A stretch of 64,000 nucleotides of DNA from Paracoccus sp. S1E-3 (GTDB lineage Bacteria; Pseudomonadota; Alphaproteobacteria; Rhodobacterales; Rhodobacteraceae). Shown here piece by piece: positions 9,690 through 19,059 of this stretch. The position numbers and the translations under genes were made by a program. Every line of letters begins with the position of its first letter. Position 1 is the first letter of the stretch. A model generated the notes under the pieces. The model saw nothing but the letters and a program-made list of their open reading frames with translations. It was not told the origin of the DNA and made no database searches. The DNA is taken from the NCBI RefSeq assembly GCF_013868135.1, contig NZ_JACEMU010000016.1, positions 1 through 64,000 of the forward strand, read 5' to 3'.

Positions 9690-10772
9690 TTAGCGCAATT
9701 TCAGCGTCGCGAGGCCAATCAGCGCCAGCACCAGCGCGATGATCCAGAAGCGGATCACGATCTGGCTTTCCTTCCAGCCCTTCTTTTCGAAATGATGGTG
9801 GATCGGCGCCATCAGGAAGACACGCTTGCCGGTGCGCTTGAAATAGAGGACCTGGATGATGACGCTCAGCGCCTCGACCACGAACAGGCCGCCGACCACG
9901 GCCAGCACGATTTCATGCTTGGTGACCACGGCAATGGCGCCAAGCGCGCCGCCGAGGGCGAGGCTGCCGGTATCGCCCATGAACACCGCCGCCGGGGGGG
10001 CGTTATACCACAGAAAGCCCAGGCCCCCGCCGATCAGCGCGGCGACGAAGATCACCAGCTCGTCGGTGCCGGAGACGCGGTGGACGCCAAGGTAATCGGC
10101 GAAGGTGGCGTTGCCGACCGCATAGGCGATGATTCCGAAGGTGGCGGCTGCGATCATCACCGGCATGATCGCCAGCCCGTCCAGCCCGTCGGTCAGGTTC
10201 ACCGCATTGGCGGCGCCGACGATGACGACCATGGCAAAGGGAACGAACAGGATCGAAAGGTTCAGCAGCGCGTCCTTGAAGAACGGAAAGGCCAGCTGGC
10301 CGCGCAGGCCCTCGGGGTGCAGATACATCGTCCAGGCGGCGGCGACGAAGGCCAGACCGAAGCCGAGCGCCATGCGAACCCGGCCCGAGACGCCCCTGGT
10401 GTTGTGCTTCGAGACCTTGGCATAATCATCCGCGAAGCCGATGGCGGCATAGCCGTAGGTGACCATCAGCACGATCCAGACATAGCCGTTGGACAGCCTC
10501 GCCCACAGCAATGTGCCGACCAGCAGCGCCGACAGGATCAGGATGCCGCCCATTGTCGGCGTGCCGGCCTTGACGAAATGGCTTTCGGGGCCGTCATCGC
10601 GGATCGGCTGACCGCGCTTCTGCACCCGGCGCAGATATTCGATCAGCGGACGGCCGAAAAAAAAGGCGAAGATCAGCGCCGTGAAGAACGCACCACCAGC
10701 GCGGAAGGTGATGTATTTGAACAGGTTGAAGGCACCTTGCCCGCCGGTCAGATCGTAAAGCCAATACAGCAT
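9690..10772 (-). CDS. mraY: Phospho-N-acetylmuramoyl-pentapeptide transferase
   Basis: Integral membrane enzyme that transfers phospho-MurNAc-pentapeptide from UDP to undecaprenyl phosphate, forming lipid I. 360 residues with about ten transmembrane helices and the family's cytoplasmic motifs: [24 protein letters not shown], the catalytic-site MGDTGS, and APIHHHFE. The gene starts 3 bp after the murF stop, so it is co-translated in the cluster. Confidence 0.98.
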   Translation of the reverse strand: MLYWLYDLTGGQGAFNLFKYITFRAGGAFFTALIFAFFFGRPLIEYLRRVQKRGQPIRDDGPESHFVKAGTPTMGGILILSALLVGTLLWARLSNGYVWIVLMVTYGYAAIGFADDYAKVSKHNTRGVSGRVRMALGFGLAFVAAAWTMYLHPEGLRGQLAFPFFKDALLNLSILFVPFAMVVIVGAANAVNLTDGLDGLAIMPVMIAAATFGIIAYAVGNATFADYLGVHRVSGTDELVIFVAALIGGGLGFLWYNAPPAAVFMGDTGSLALGGALGAIAVVTKHEIVLAVVGGLFVVEALSVIIQVLYFKRTGKRVFLMAPIHHHFEKKGWKESQIVIRFWIIALVLALIGLATLKLR

Positions 10773-10775
10773 TCG

Positions 10776-12155
10776 TCACGCCCCCGTTGCGTTGGCCGCG
10801 TTCCCGGCCTTGCGCATCGCCTCGACGACGCGGCTGATATACGAGCCCTTGGAGCCCTTGATCAGCACCGTATCGCCGGGCTGGATCATTTCGTCCAGCC
10901 GCAGCGCCAGCGCATCGGCGGATTCCGCCCACAGGCCCCGCTTCTCGGGCGGGAGTGCCTGCATCAGGTGCTGCATGCGGGGTCCGGCAGCATGGACGAG
11001 ATCGATCTTCTCCATCGCCGGATCATCTGCCAGCGCGGCATGAAGCGCGTCTTCCTCGACGCCCAGTTCCAGCATGTCGCCGAGAATCGCCACCCGCCGC
11101 TGCCCCTGCAGGCGCGCCAGCGTCCCCAGCCCCGCCCGCATCGAGGAGGGGTTGGCGTTGAAGGCGTCGTCGATCAGCCGGACACTGCCCAGATCCTCGA
11201 CCGCGCCGCGCCCCTGCGGCGGCAGCCAGTCGGCAAGGTGCTTTGCAGCCTCGATCACGTCGGCCCCAATGGCGCTGACGGTGGCCAGCACGCCCATGGC
11301 GTTATTGGCGAAATGCGGCCCGACCGAGCGCAGGGTGAAGTTGATCGGCTTGCCCGACAGCGCGCCGCGCACCCGCAGCAGGTCGCCTTCGGGGGTCGAG
11401 GAAATCAGCCGCGCCTCGCCGGCGTCGCCGAAGCTGAGGATCGGGGCGCCGGCATCGTCGGCGGCCTCGCGCAGGATCGGCGTGCTGGGCAGGCTGGTCG
11501 GGATGATCGCCGCACCGGCAGGGGTCAGGCCCGTGAAGATCGCCGCCTTCTCGCGCGCGATGCCGTCCAGATCGCCGAACGCCGCCATATGGGCGGGCGC
11601 GATGGTGGTAATGAGCGCCGCGTGGGGGCGGGCCATCTTTGCGAGGGGGGCGATCTCACCGGGGTTGCTCATGCCGATTTCGATGATGGCGAAATCGGTG
11701 TCGGCGGGCATCCGCGCCAGCGTCAGCGGCACCCCCCAGTGATTGTTGTAGGACGCTTCAGCGGCGTGGATTTTCCCCTGCCCCGCCAGTGCCGAGCGCA
11801 GCATTTCCTTGGTCGAGGTCTTGCCGACGGACCCGGTGACACCGACAACCTTCCCCGACATCCGGGCGCGGCCGGCGCGGCCGAGCGCCTCCAGCCCGGT
11901 CAGCACATCGTCCACGATCAGCAGCGGGGCGTCGGGGGCGACGCCTTCGGGGACATGACTGACCAAAGCGGCCGCCGCACCTTTTTCCAGCGCCTGGGCG
12001 ACGAAATCATGGCCGTCACGCGCAGCCTGCAGCGCCACGAACAGATCGCCCGGCTGAAGGCTGCGGGTGTCGATGCTGACCCCGTTCGCCTGCCAGTCGC
12101 GCGTCACCCGGCCGCCGGTGGCGGCGGCGGCATCTTCCGAAGTCCAGAGCGCCAT
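10776..12155 (-). CDS. murF: UDP-MurNAc-tripeptide--D-alanyl-D-alanine ligase
   Basis: Last cytoplasmic Mur ligase, adding D-Ala-D-Ala to make the UDP-MurNAc-pentapeptide used by MraY. 459 residues; ATP loop VTGSVGKTS at about 106-114; downstream NNHWGVPLTLA and the C-terminal domain motif DAFNANPSSM. The ATG overlaps the murE stop by one base (ATGA arrangement on the coding strand), which points to translational coupling. Confidence 0.97.
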   Translation of the reverse strand: MALWTSEDAAAATGGRVTRDWQANGVSIDTRSLQPGDLFVALQAARDGHDFVAQALEKGAAAALVSHVPEGVAPDAPLLIVDDVLTGLEALGRAGRARMSGKVVGVTGSVGKTSTKEMLRSALAGQGKIHAAEASYNNHWGVPLTLARMPADTDFAIIEIGMSNPGEIAPLAKMARPHAALITTIAPAHMAAFGDLDGIAREKAAIFTGLTPAGAAIIPTSLPSTPILREAADDAGAPILSFGDAGEARLISSTPEGDLLRVRGALSGKPINFTLRSVGPHFANNAMGVLATVSAIGADVIEAAKHLADWLPPQGRGAVEDLGSVRLIDDAFNANPSSMRAGLGTLARLQGQRRVAILGDMLELGVEEDALHAALADDPAMEKIDLVHAAGPRMQHLMQALPPEKRGLWAESADALALRLDEMIQPGDTVLIKGSKGSYISRVVEAMRKAGNAANATGA

Positions 12156-13639
12156 CAGATTTTCCCGTCCAGAGCAGCCACCGCGACCGAGGCCTGCTCG
12201 GCATCGTCAAACGGGAACACATCGGCACCGATGATCTGCCCGGTTTCGTGACCTTTCCCCGCGATCAGCAGCGCATCGCCCGGCTGCAGGGCGTCGACGC
12301 CGCGCAGAATCGCCTCGGCCCGGTCGCCCACTTCGATGGCGTCGGGACCGGCGCCGGCCATGACCTCGGCACGAATGGCGGCCGGGTTCTCGGTCCGGGG
12401 GTTGTCGTCGGTGATGAAGACCACATCGGCGAAGTCGCGCGCCGCCTGCCCCATCAGCGGGCGCTTGCCGCGGTCACGGTCGCCGCCCGCGCCCAGCACG
12501 ACGATGATGCGGCCCATGACATGCGGACGCAAGCTTTGCAGCGCCGCGATCACCGCGCCGGGCTTGTGGGCATAGTCGACGAAGACCGCCGCCCCATTGT
12601 CGCGCTGCGCGACCAGCTGCATCCGGCCGCGCACCGTTTCAAGGCTGCGCAGACTGGCAAGAACCGCCGCCGCGTCGTCGCCCGAGGCGATGGCTAGACC
12701 CGCCGCCGCCAGCACGTTTTCGGCCTGAAAACCGCCGATCAGGTTCAGCCGCACCAGATGGGTCTGACCCTTGTAACTGAAGCGCAGTTCTTGCCCGGTG
12801 GCGTCATAACGCTGGCCGAGGATGCGAAAATCATTGTCCTCAGCCCGTCCGATGGTGGTCAGGACCAATTCGCGCTCGCGGGCGATGTCGGCCATCTGAC
12901 GGCCGCGTTCGCTGTCGACATTGATGACCGCCCCGTCGCCCGGATCGAGGATATGGTTGAACAGCAGCGCCTTGGCGGCAAAATATTCGTCAAAGCCCGC
13001 GTGGTAATCCAGATGGTCCTGGCTGAAATTCGTGAAGGCCCCGGCCATCACCCGCACCCCGTCCAGACGCCGCTGGTCGAGCCCGTGACTGGAGGCCTCC
13101 ATCGCCACATTGGTGACACCGGCCTCGGCGGCGGCGGCGAGAATGCGGTGCAGCGTCACCGGCTCGGGGGTGGTATGGGCCAGCTTCGCCTCGTAATCGC
13201 CCTGCACGCCCATGGTGCCGAGGCTGATCGCCTTCAGCCCCAGCGACTGCCAGATCTGCCGGGTGAAATTCGCCACCGAGGTCTTGCCCGAGGTGCCAGT
13301 CACCGCCACGACCTTTTCAGGCTGACGCCCGAACCACAGCGCGGCCGCCCCCGCCAGCACCTGCCTTGGGTCCTCGGCCACCACCAGCGCGCCATCCCAG
13401 CCGCGCAGGTCATCCGCGGCGACCGCGGCGCCTGCGGCATCGGTCAGCACCGCCGCCGCACCCTGGCGCAGCGCATAGGGGATGAACTCGCCGCCATGAA
13501 TCGCGGAACCCGGCAGAGCCGCGAACAGATGGCCCGGACGGACCGTCCGGCTGTCGACCGACAGGCCGGTAATCTCCGGGTCGCGCCCGCCAAATGCGTT
13601 CAACCCCAGTTGGGACAGCCGCTTTACGCCCTCGGTCAT
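12155..13639 (-). CDS. murE: UDP-MurNAc-L-Ala-D-Glu--meso-diaminopimelate ligase
   Basis: Adds the third stem-peptide residue. 494 residues; ATP loop VTGTSGKTS at 113-121; the DNPR motif (DDNPRTENP, about residue 411) that recognises meso-diaminopimelate and not lysine, as expected for a Gram-negative. It begins 10 bp after ftsI and overlaps murF by one base. Confidence 0.97.
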   Translation of the reverse strand: MTEGVKRLSQLGLNAFGGRDPEITGLSVDSRTVRPGHLFAALPGSAIHGGEFIPYALRQGAAAVLTDAAGAAVAADDLRGWDGALVVAEDPRQVLAGAAALWFGRQPEKVVAVTGTSGKTSVANFTRQIWQSLGLKAISLGTMGVQGDYEAKLAHTTPEPVTLHRILAAAAEAGVTNVAMEASSHGLDQRRLDGVRVMAGAFTNFSQDHLDYHAGFDEYFAAKALLFNHILDPGDGAVINVDSERGRQMADIARERELVLTTIGRAEDNDFRILGQRYDATGQELRFSYKGQTHLVRLNLIGGFQAENVLAAAGLAIASGDDAAAVLASLRSLETVRGRMQLVAQRDNGAAVFVDYAHKPGAVIAALQSLRPHVMGRIIVVLGAGGDRDRGKRPLMGQAARDFADVVFITDDNPRTENPAAIRAEVMAGAGPDAIEVGDRAEAILRGVDALQPGDALLIAGKGHETGQIIGADVFPFDDAEQASVAVAALDGKI

Positions 13640-13649
13640 GCTTACTCCG

Positions 13650-15458
13650 TCAGTCGTTTGCGGCGACCTTTAGCTTGGTTTGTGGGGGCGCTTCAATGTC
13701 GGGCAGCGGTTTCACGCCAACCGGGCGCAGGCCCAGGATCGGCCCCAGCCGGCTGATGACCTCGGCCGCGACCGGCACGGCGGTCAGGCCCGCGACGCGG
13801 CTTTCGCCCCCGCCAAGGCTGGCGGTGGGTTCGTCCAGAGTGACCACCAGCACATATTTCGGATCCTCATAGGGGAAGACCGAGGCGAAGTTGGCCACCA
13901 CCTTGTTCTGGTAATAGCCGCCGCCCGGACGCGGCTTGTCGGCGGTGCCGGTCTTGCCGGCGATTTCATAGCCCTCGACATTGCCCGACCGCGCGGTGCC
14001 GCGCACCACGACCTCGCGCAGCATCGCCAGCGCCAGCTTGGCCGCTTGCTCGGACACGACCCGCTCGCCTTCCGGGCGCTTCTTGTCGTGAACCAGCGTC
14101 GGCGTCACCTTGCGGCCCCCATTGGCGATGGTGGCATAAGCCGCGGCCAGATGCAGCGGACTGGCCGCCAAACCATGACCAAAGCTGACCGTCGCCGCCG
14201 TCACGGCAGGCCAACGCGACGGCACGATGGGCTTGCCGGTCGGGGCCTCGACCATCTCGACGGTCGTCGGCGCGAAGAAGCCGAGCTTTTCCAGAAACGC
14301 CTTCTGACGTTCGACCCCGATCATCTGCGCGATCCGAACCGTGCCTACGTTCGAGGATTTCACGATGATGTCGGCCACCGACAGGCTGGGGCCGTAATTG
14401 TGGTAATCCTTGATGCTGTATTTGCCGATCTTCATCGGGCTGGTCGAGTTGATATGCGTGTTCGGGTTGACCAGCTTCAGGTCCATCGCCTGCGCGACCG
14501 GGAAGATCTTGAAGGTCGAACCCAGTTCATACTGCCCCTGGACCACCCGGTTGAACAGCGGGCTGTCGGACGGATCGCCCTTCAGCGCCGGTTTCGGGCG
14601 GTCATTGGGGTCGAAATCGGGCAGGCTGGCCATGGCCAGGATCTCGCCGGTCTCGATCTCCATCAATACGCCTGCCGCCCCCTTGGCGTTCATGCGGCGC
14701 ATGCCGGCGGACAGCACCTCCTCCATCGCGGATTGGGCAGGCAAATCCAGCGAGAGGGTCAGCGGCGCGCCTTCATTCGCAGGATTGCGCAGCCAGCCGT
14801 CAAAGGCCTTTTCGACGCCCGCGGTGCCGATCACCTCGGCGCTGTTCACGCCCTCGGCACCGAAGGCCGACCCGCCGAGGATGTGGCTGGCGATCCGCCC
14901 ATTGGGATAAAGCCGCATCTCGCGCGGGCCGAACAGCAGGCCGGGTTCGCCGATATCGTGAACCGCCTGCATCTGCTCGGGGCTGATCTTCTTCTTCACC
15001 CACAGGAATTTCCGCTTCGGATCGGTGAAATCCTTGACCAGCCGCTCGCGGTCCAGATCGGGGAAGATGCGCGACAGCGCCTCGGCGGCGCGGCGGCCGT
15101 CGACCATCTGGTTGGGCTGGGCGTAAAGGCTGTGGGTCAGCATGTTGGTGGCCAGCACCCGGCCGTTGCGGTCGGTGATGTCGGCGCGCTGGCTGATGAT
15201 CTGCGTGCCCGTCGCCTGTGCGCGCGGCTCGGCCGGGTCCGAGGCCGCGAGCGCCCCCATGCGGAAGCCCACCAGCGAAAAGGCCGCGAGGAACCCCAGC
15301 GCCATGAAGACCAGTCGGCCCTCCGCGCGTTTGCGGGCACGATCCTGGATCTGGGCGTGTCGTTCGGCGCGGTTCTCGGCCTCGATCGCGTCGGGGTCCT
15401 GCCCGGTTTCACGGGCACGAAGGATGCGGGCCAACGGGCGCAGCGGCTTGCGGATCAT
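13650..15458 (-). CDS. ftsI: Septal peptidoglycan transpeptidase (PBP3)
   Basis: Class B penicillin-binding protein that cross-links septal peptidoglycan as part of the divisome with FtsW. 602 residues: a cytoplasmic basic tail, one transmembrane helix at about 49-71, a pedestal domain from about 80, and a transpeptidase domain with the SxxK nucleophile motif STFK (Ser314), the SSN triad in KSSNVGT and KTG in AGKTGTADKP. Its start overlaps ftsL by 4 bp. The long N-terminal cytoplasmic segment is common in alphaproteobacteria. Confidence 0.97.
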   Translation of the reverse strand: MIRKPLRPLARILRARETGQDPDAIEAENRAERHAQIQDRARKRAEGRLVFMALGFLAAFSLVGFRMGALAASDPAEPRAQATGTQIISQRADITDRNGRVLATNMLTHSLYAQPNQMVDGRRAAEALSRIFPDLDRERLVKDFTDPKRKFLWVKKKISPEQMQAVHDIGEPGLLFGPREMRLYPNGRIASHILGGSAFGAEGVNSAEVIGTAGVEKAFDGWLRNPANEGAPLTLSLDLPAQSAMEEVLSAGMRRMNAKGAAGVLMEIETGEILAMASLPDFDPNDRPKPALKGDPSDSPLFNRVVQGQYELGSTFKIFPVAQAMDLKLVNPNTHINSTSPMKIGKYSIKDYHNYGPSLSVADIIVKSSNVGTVRIAQMIGVERQKAFLEKLGFFAPTTVEMVEAPTGKPIVPSRWPAVTAATVSFGHGLAASPLHLAAAYATIANGGRKVTPTLVHDKKRPEGERVVSEQAAKLALAMLREVVVRGTARSGNVEGYEIAGKTGTADKPRPGGGYYQNKVVANFASVFPYEDPKYVLVVTLDEPTASLGGGESRVAGLTAVPVAAEVISRLGPILGLRPVGVKPLPDIEAPPQTKLKVAAND

Positions 15459-15847
15459 TGCGAGGACTCCTGTTCGGAAGGCGTCGGGTCGTCATCGGTG
15501 ATCGCGCCCTCGGTCGGGGGCACGAAATCGTCGGGGCGGCGCGGCGGATATTTCACCGGCGGCGGCGGATAGTCGATCTTCGAGGTATCGACGAACTGGC
15601 TGGAGGTGATCGGCTGCAGATTCAGCTTGTCGGCATTCAGCTGCACCAGTTCGCGCAACCGTTCCGGTCGGTTCAGATAGGCCCATTCGGCGCGCAGTAC
15701 GACCAATTGCTCGCGCAGGTTGGCGATGTCGTTCTGGACCCGCTCCATCTCGTTCAGGGCGTCCTGCGTGCGGTAATTCTCGCGGTAGGCCCAGAAGGCC
15801 AGCCCCATCACCACCATAGCGATCCCAAGGAAAAAGAGCGACCTCAT
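15455..15847 (-). CDS. ftsL: Cell division protein FtsL
   Basis: 130-residue bitopic protein: transmembrane helix at about residues 3-21, a coiled-coil segment at about 30-60 ([23 protein letters not shown]), then a conserved [11 protein letters not shown] stretch and a Pro/acidic tail. This matches FtsL, which binds FtsB and FtsQ and signals FtsWI activation. It is identified by topology and by its position between rsmH and ftsI, with 4-bp overlaps on both sides. The Pro-rich C-terminal tail of about 50 residues ([15 protein letters not shown]) is longer than in E. coli. Confidence 0.9.
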   Translation of the reverse strand: MRSLFFLGIAMVVMGLAFWAYRENYRTQDALNEMERVQNDIANLREQLVVLRAEWAYLNRPERLRELVQLNADKLNLQPITSSQFVDTSKIDYPPPPVKYPPRRPDDFVPPTEGAITDDDPTPSEQESSQ

Positions 15848-16833
15848 CGCCGACCGCCTTTCACCGGCAGGCGCGGCAGGGCCAGAACGCCTTCGTCCAG
15901 GTCGCGCGCGGGCGCCTCGGTGCGGATGCCCACGCGCAGGAAGGCGCTGCGCGACCGCGGGTTCGCCGCCAGTTCGGCATCGTCGGCCCCGATGGCGCGG
16001 CGGTGCGGCATGGTGAAGGTGGGCGCATCGACATGACCCGCCGGCGCATGGCGCGACCCCCCGCCCGCCGTGGCCGAGCGGCTTTGCAGGAAGCGCTTGA
16101 CCACCCGGTCCTCCAGCGAATGAAAGCTGACCACCGCCAGCTTGCCGCCCGGCTTCAATGCCCGCTCGGCGGCCGCCAGCCCCTCGGCCAACTGGCCGAA
16201 TTCATCGTTCACCCAGATGCGGATGGCTTGAAAGCTGCGCGTCGCGGGATGGCTCTGGCCCGGCTTCGGACGCGGCAACTGGCTGGAAATCACCTCGGCC
16301 AGCTGGGCCGTGGTCTGCAGCGGACGCGCGGCGACAATCGCTTTGGCGATCCGGCGCGAGGCGCGCTCCTCACCGTAATGATACAGAACATCGGCGATCT
16401 GCGATTCCTCGGCGGTGTTCAGCAGATCGGCGGCACTGGGGCCATCCGCGCCCATACGCATGTCCAGCGGTCCATCCCGCAGAAAGGAAAACCCGCGCTC
16501 GGCCTGATCGAGCTGCATGGAGCTGACGCCGAGGTCCAGCACCACCCCGTCAACGGGACCGCCCGCCAGCCGTTCCAGATCAGAAAACGTGCCGGGCGCA
16601 AGCACCAGGCGGTCACCGTAATCGCCGGCCCAGCTTGCGGCCATGTCGAAAACGCTGGGATCGCGGTCGATGCCGATCACCTTCTCCGCACCCGCGTCCA
16701 GCAGCCGACGCGTATAGCCGCCCGCACCGAAGGTGCCGTCAACCCAGATGCCCCCGATGGGCGCCACCGCCCGGATCAGCGGGTCGATCAGGACGGGAAC
16801 ATGGGGATCCTTGACAGTGTCAGCGGGGGCCAT
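15844..16833 (-). CDS. rsmH: 16S rRNA (cytosine(1402)-N4)-methyltransferase
   Basis: S-adenosylmethionine-dependent enzyme (formerly MraW) that N4-methylates C1402 in the decoding centre of 16S rRNA. 329 residues. Motifs: [10 protein letters not shown] near the N-terminus, the SAM-binding [23 protein letters not shown], a methyltransferase insert, and the C-terminal [12 protein letters not shown] signature. It follows mraZ by 3 bp and overlaps ftsL by 4 bp, the classic cluster order. Confidence 0.97.
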   Translation of the reverse strand: MAPADTVKDPHVPVLIDPLIRAVAPIGGIWVDGTFGAGGYTRRLLDAGAEKVIGIDRDPSVFDMAASWAGDYGDRLVLAPGTFSDLERLAGGPVDGVVLDLGVSSMQLDQAERGFSFLRDGPLDMRMGADGPSAADLLNTAEESQIADVLYHYGEERASRRIAKAIVAARPLQTTAQLAEVISSQLPRPKPGQSHPATRSFQAIRIWVNDEFGQLAEGLAAAERALKPGGKLAVVSFHSLEDRVVKRFLQSRSATAGGGSRHAPAGHVDAPTFTMPHRRAIGADDAELAANPRSRSAFLRVGIRTEAPARDLDEGVLALPRLPVKGGRR

Positions 16834-16836
16834 GGC

Positions 16837-17352
16837 CTAACCCTCGCGCGGTTCTTGGTCGGCGGCGGCGTTCAGGAAGCTGCGCGGATCGAAATCATCC
16901 GGGAACTGCGCCATGAAATTCTGCAGCGACCCGCTGGATTCGGAATAATTCGCCGGGCTCCAGACTTCGATGAAATCGCCCTTCGAGGTGAAGAAGGCGC
17001 CGTCATCCAGCCCGATCTTGTCACGCAGCTTCTGCGGCAGGACCAGACGGCCATCGGTGTCGATCTCGGCCTCGGTGGCCATTCCGTTCATCAGCGTTTC
17101 CAGCCAGATCCGCTCCTGCGAGCCGCGCGGCAGCTGGTCGATTTCATCGTCGATGCGTTCGGCGGCCTCGACGGTATAGAATTCAAGCTTTTTCCAGTGT
17201 TCGGGGCCGTAGACGACGATCATGCGCGTCCGGTCCGAGGGCTTCCAGTCAGGATCGCCGGCTTCGAAGATACGGCGAAACCGGGCCGGGATCGACATGC
17301 GACCCTTGCCGTCCACCTTGACCTCTTCCGAGCCTCTGAACTTGCGCGCCAC
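16837..17352 (-). CDS. mraZ: Transcriptional regulator MraZ
   Basis: DNA-binding repressor of its own operon in the species studied. 171 residues from a GTG start encoding MARKFRGSEEVKVDGKGR. It has two SpoVT-AbrB-type halves: VDGKGRMSIPARFRRIF and TDGRLVLPQKLRDKIGL. The frame stays open 91 codons further upstream, but that part is low-complexity; the GTG has AAGGAGAGG seven bases upstream and gives the family's N-terminus, so I chose it. It heads the cell-wall and division operon. MraZ-type TGGGA repeats lie about 270 bp upstream (17625-17649). Confidence 0.94.
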   Translation of the reverse strand: MARKFRGSEEVKVDGKGRMSIPARFRRIFEAGDPDWKPSDRTRMIVVYGPEHWKKLEFYTVEAAERIDDEIDQLPRGSQERIWLETLMNGMATEAEIDTDGRLVLPQKLRDKIGLDDGAFFTSKGDFIEVWSPANYSESSGSLQNFMAQFPDDFDPRSFLNAAADQEPREG

Positions 17353-17379
17353 CGGCCCGCCTCTCCTTCGATCCTGTCC

Positions 17380-17405
17380 TTCTTTTCCGGGGACCCGGAA
17401 AAGAA
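17380..17405 (-). other. Leader hairpin just upstream of the mraZ RBS
   Basis: TTCTTTTCCGG (17380-17390) pairs perfectly with CCGGAAAAGAA (17395-17405) around a GGAC/GTCC tetraloop, 11 bp in all. In the transcript it sits about 13 nt before the AAGGAG of mraZ. Further GC-rich inverted repeats (about 17463-17481) make the 270-nt leader structured. No T run follows, so it is more likely a translational or stability element than a terminator. Confidence 0.5.
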
Positions 17406-17624
17406 AGGCGGACCGGGCCGCTGCCACCGCCCGATCCGCCGCCCTCGTTCCCATTGCTGGGGCCCGCATCGTTGGCGGGCTGGTCCCTGGTGCCACCTTG
17501 GGGGAGGTGCTGCTCGCACGTTCGGGACCGTCTTGTTCGGAAGCGGGTGCCTGTATGAAGTCTGCTATCGCCTTCGGGGTCTTATGCGCCCCTTGTAGCC
17601 CGTCTCCGTGAGCTTTTGATGGCA

Positions 17625-17649
17625 TGGGATTTTATGGGACGCAATGGAA
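17625..17649. promoter_or_regulatory. MraZ operator: three 10-bp-spaced TGGGA boxes
   Basis: TGGGA at 17625 and 17635 and TGGAA at 17645 stand exactly 10 bp apart with 5-bp spacers, read on the plus strand. E. coli MraZ is known to bind TGGGN repeats separated by 5-nt spacers in its own promoter, so this is a strong match for the autoregulatory site. The mraZ promoter should be close by; I cannot fix its -35 and -10 with confidence. Confidence 0.7.
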
Positions 17650-18029
17650 AATCTTGGAAGTCCCGGCCGTGAGTACTTGTGATCACACGTGAACAAGCGC
17701 AGAACAGATCGATAGCTTCGGGCAGCGTTGCGCAAGTGTTGAAGAAGTTTCCAACGATCATACCAAATGTAGTATGCGATGCAGGATCGCCACGATCTCC
17801 CAGAAAATCCCGTGGCATGGCGGAGACTCGCCGAAATCTCCCTGCTGCGCCGCCGGAAGTCCCGCCGATCCGCGTCGAATCACGGGCGTTCACGCGGCAG
17901 TGATTCGGATTTCGGAAGGTTTTCCCATGCGTTCCCAGCCCCTGTTACAGCACCCCCAGCGGTCGGTTCCACGGATTCCCGCGCCGCCCCGGCATCGCCT
18001 CGGCCATGCCGTTCCCATGAATTCCCGAC
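17650..18029. other. 380-bp region without a supported gene
   Basis: This lies between the MraZ boxes and the end of the YcxB-like gene. Short open frames exist on both strands (for example about 17679-17903 plus), but none has an RBS, conserved motif or coding-like composition. An imperfect palindrome with CTTGT/ACAAG arms lies at about 17676-17697, upstream of the MraZ boxes relative to mraZ, and may be regulatory. Confidence 0.4.
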
Positions 18030-18524
18030 TCAGCCGTGGTCGAGATAGCGGCGCAGATAGCGCAGGGCTTCCTCGGGCACATCGCGTGTCGGCAGGAGGA
18101 TGAACCGGCTCGAGCCGGTAAAGATCATCCGGCTTTCCGGGCGCTGCCAGACTTCGGTGACGCGGTCCCAGGGGATAAGCGCCTCACCCTGATCCGAGGC
18201 CGCGAAGATCCCCCGCTCATCCAGCACGAAACCCACTTCGGGCGCCCCGATTCGGTACAGCTTGCGCAGCGAGTTGCGGGCATGGACCGACCAGATCACC
18301 AGCACCAGCACCGGCAGCAACAGCAGCACGGTGCCGATCAGCACCTCGGTCCAGCCGCGATGGCCGTTCTGCAGCCGCCACCACAGAAAGATCAGCACCA
18401 CCAGAACACCCATCCAAAGCGCCCTATGCTCGTGAAAACTGCGGCGCAGGATAAAGGTGCGCACCGCATCGCGAACGACCCTGCCGTCATAAGTCACGCT
18501 GAAACTGTACGGCGCCGCCATCAT
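18030..18524 (-). CDS. YcxB-like membrane protein
   Basis: 164 residues: an N-terminal segment (YSFSVTYDGRVVRDAV), two transmembrane helices at about 40-60 and 65-85 (MGVLVVLIFLWWRL; VLIGTVLLLLPVLVLVIW), then a cytoplasmic C-terminal domain (GFVLDERGIFAASDQGEALIPWDRVTEVWQ ... ILLPTRDVPEEALRYL) typical of the YcxB/PH-like family. Function is not established. AGAGGAG immediately precedes two consecutive ATG codons; the second (18521) has better spacing and may be the real start. It is monocistronic by appearance. Confidence 0.8.
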   Translation of the reverse strand: MMAAPYSFSVTYDGRVVRDAVRTFILRRSFHEHRALWMGVLVVLIFLWWRLQNGHRGWTEVLIGTVLLLLPVLVLVIWSVHARNSLRKLYRIGAPEVGFVLDERGIFAASDQGEALIPWDRVTEVWQRPESRMIFTGSSRFILLPTRDVPEEALRYLRRYLDHG

Positions 18525-18969
18525 GCTCCTCTTGCTGCCACCTTTTTCACGAGTGAGTTCGGAAATGTCCATCGATCCGGCCGCAGGAGGCGCCGGTGAG
18601 CCGTCAGTTTTTCAAGCCTGCGGCGGAAGATGGGAGGAATCGCGACTCGTGACTGGCGACGCGCACATCCCGGTCATCCATGCGCGCCGGGCCGGCCAAT
18701 CCTGCGGCGCAACGGCGGCAGACTGCCACAGCAAAGCAACTTCAAGAGGGAAAGGCTCGTGACGCCACGTTACAACGCGCCTGCAGCAATCAATCTGCTA
18801 AAAGCGTGGCACCATAGCACAGACTTATTGCAAAACCTGACCGAAACGTCAGATTTTGACATGCGCTAACATTGAAACCGATCTATTTTTCATAACAAAA
18901 CCGTCATGTTGGACGTGCTTTTTTCCAGGGTCTTGCATTTGCTGCATAGCAGCATTGAGCGATTGGCCG
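18525..18969. other. AT-richer regulatory region, no supported gene
   Basis: 445 bp between the divergent YcxB-like gene and the DUF1127/sRNA locus. From about 18770 the composition is clearly less GC-rich than the surroundings. It holds an inverted repeat CTGAC-N6-GTCAG (18837-18852) followed by ATTTTG, a T run at 18919-18924, and the TGCTGC-ATA-GCAGCA palindrome listed separately. Short open frames on the plus strand have no RBS or motif. Confidence 0.5.
18940..18954. promoter_or_regulatory. Perfect palindrome TGCTGC-ATA-GCAGCA
   Basis: A perfect 6+3+6 inverted repeat lies 15 bp upstream of the candidate -35 of the DUF1127/sRNA transcript. It contains CTGC-N3-GCAG, which I recall as the reported binding sequence of PhaR, the polyhydroxyalkanoate regulator of Paracoccus denitrificans. 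Assignment to PhaR is inference; it is at least a good operator candidate. Confidence 0.45.
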
Positions 18970-18997
18970 TTGTGCAACCGCAGCATTACGTCCATCT
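18970..18997 (+). promoter_or_regulatory. Candidate RpoH-type promoter of the DUF1127/sRNA locus
   Basis: TTGTGC (18970-18975) and CCATCT (18992-18997) are separated by 16 bp. The -10 fits the CCATnT core of heat-shock sigma factors. Transcription would start near 19004, giving a 5' leader of about 55 nt before the DUF1127 ATG. The corresponding Rhodobacter sphaeroides locus is driven by RpoHI/RpoHII, which supports this reading. Confidence 0.5.
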
Positions 18998-19059
18998 TCA
19001 ACCCAACGGCGCAGATGGCTGCACCGTCCGAAACGAACCGTAGATGAAGCGATAGAACA

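Noticed and set aside
17353-17640. RNase P RNA or another housekeeping RNA in the mraZ leader
   Set aside because: I looked for the GAGGAAAGTCCGG-type core of RNase P RNA and the conserved SRP RNA loop on both strands and found neither.
17679-17903. 74-codon plus-strand frame upstream of mraZ
   Set aside because: Overlaps the probable regulatory region, lacks an RBS, and the translation shows no domain or signal.
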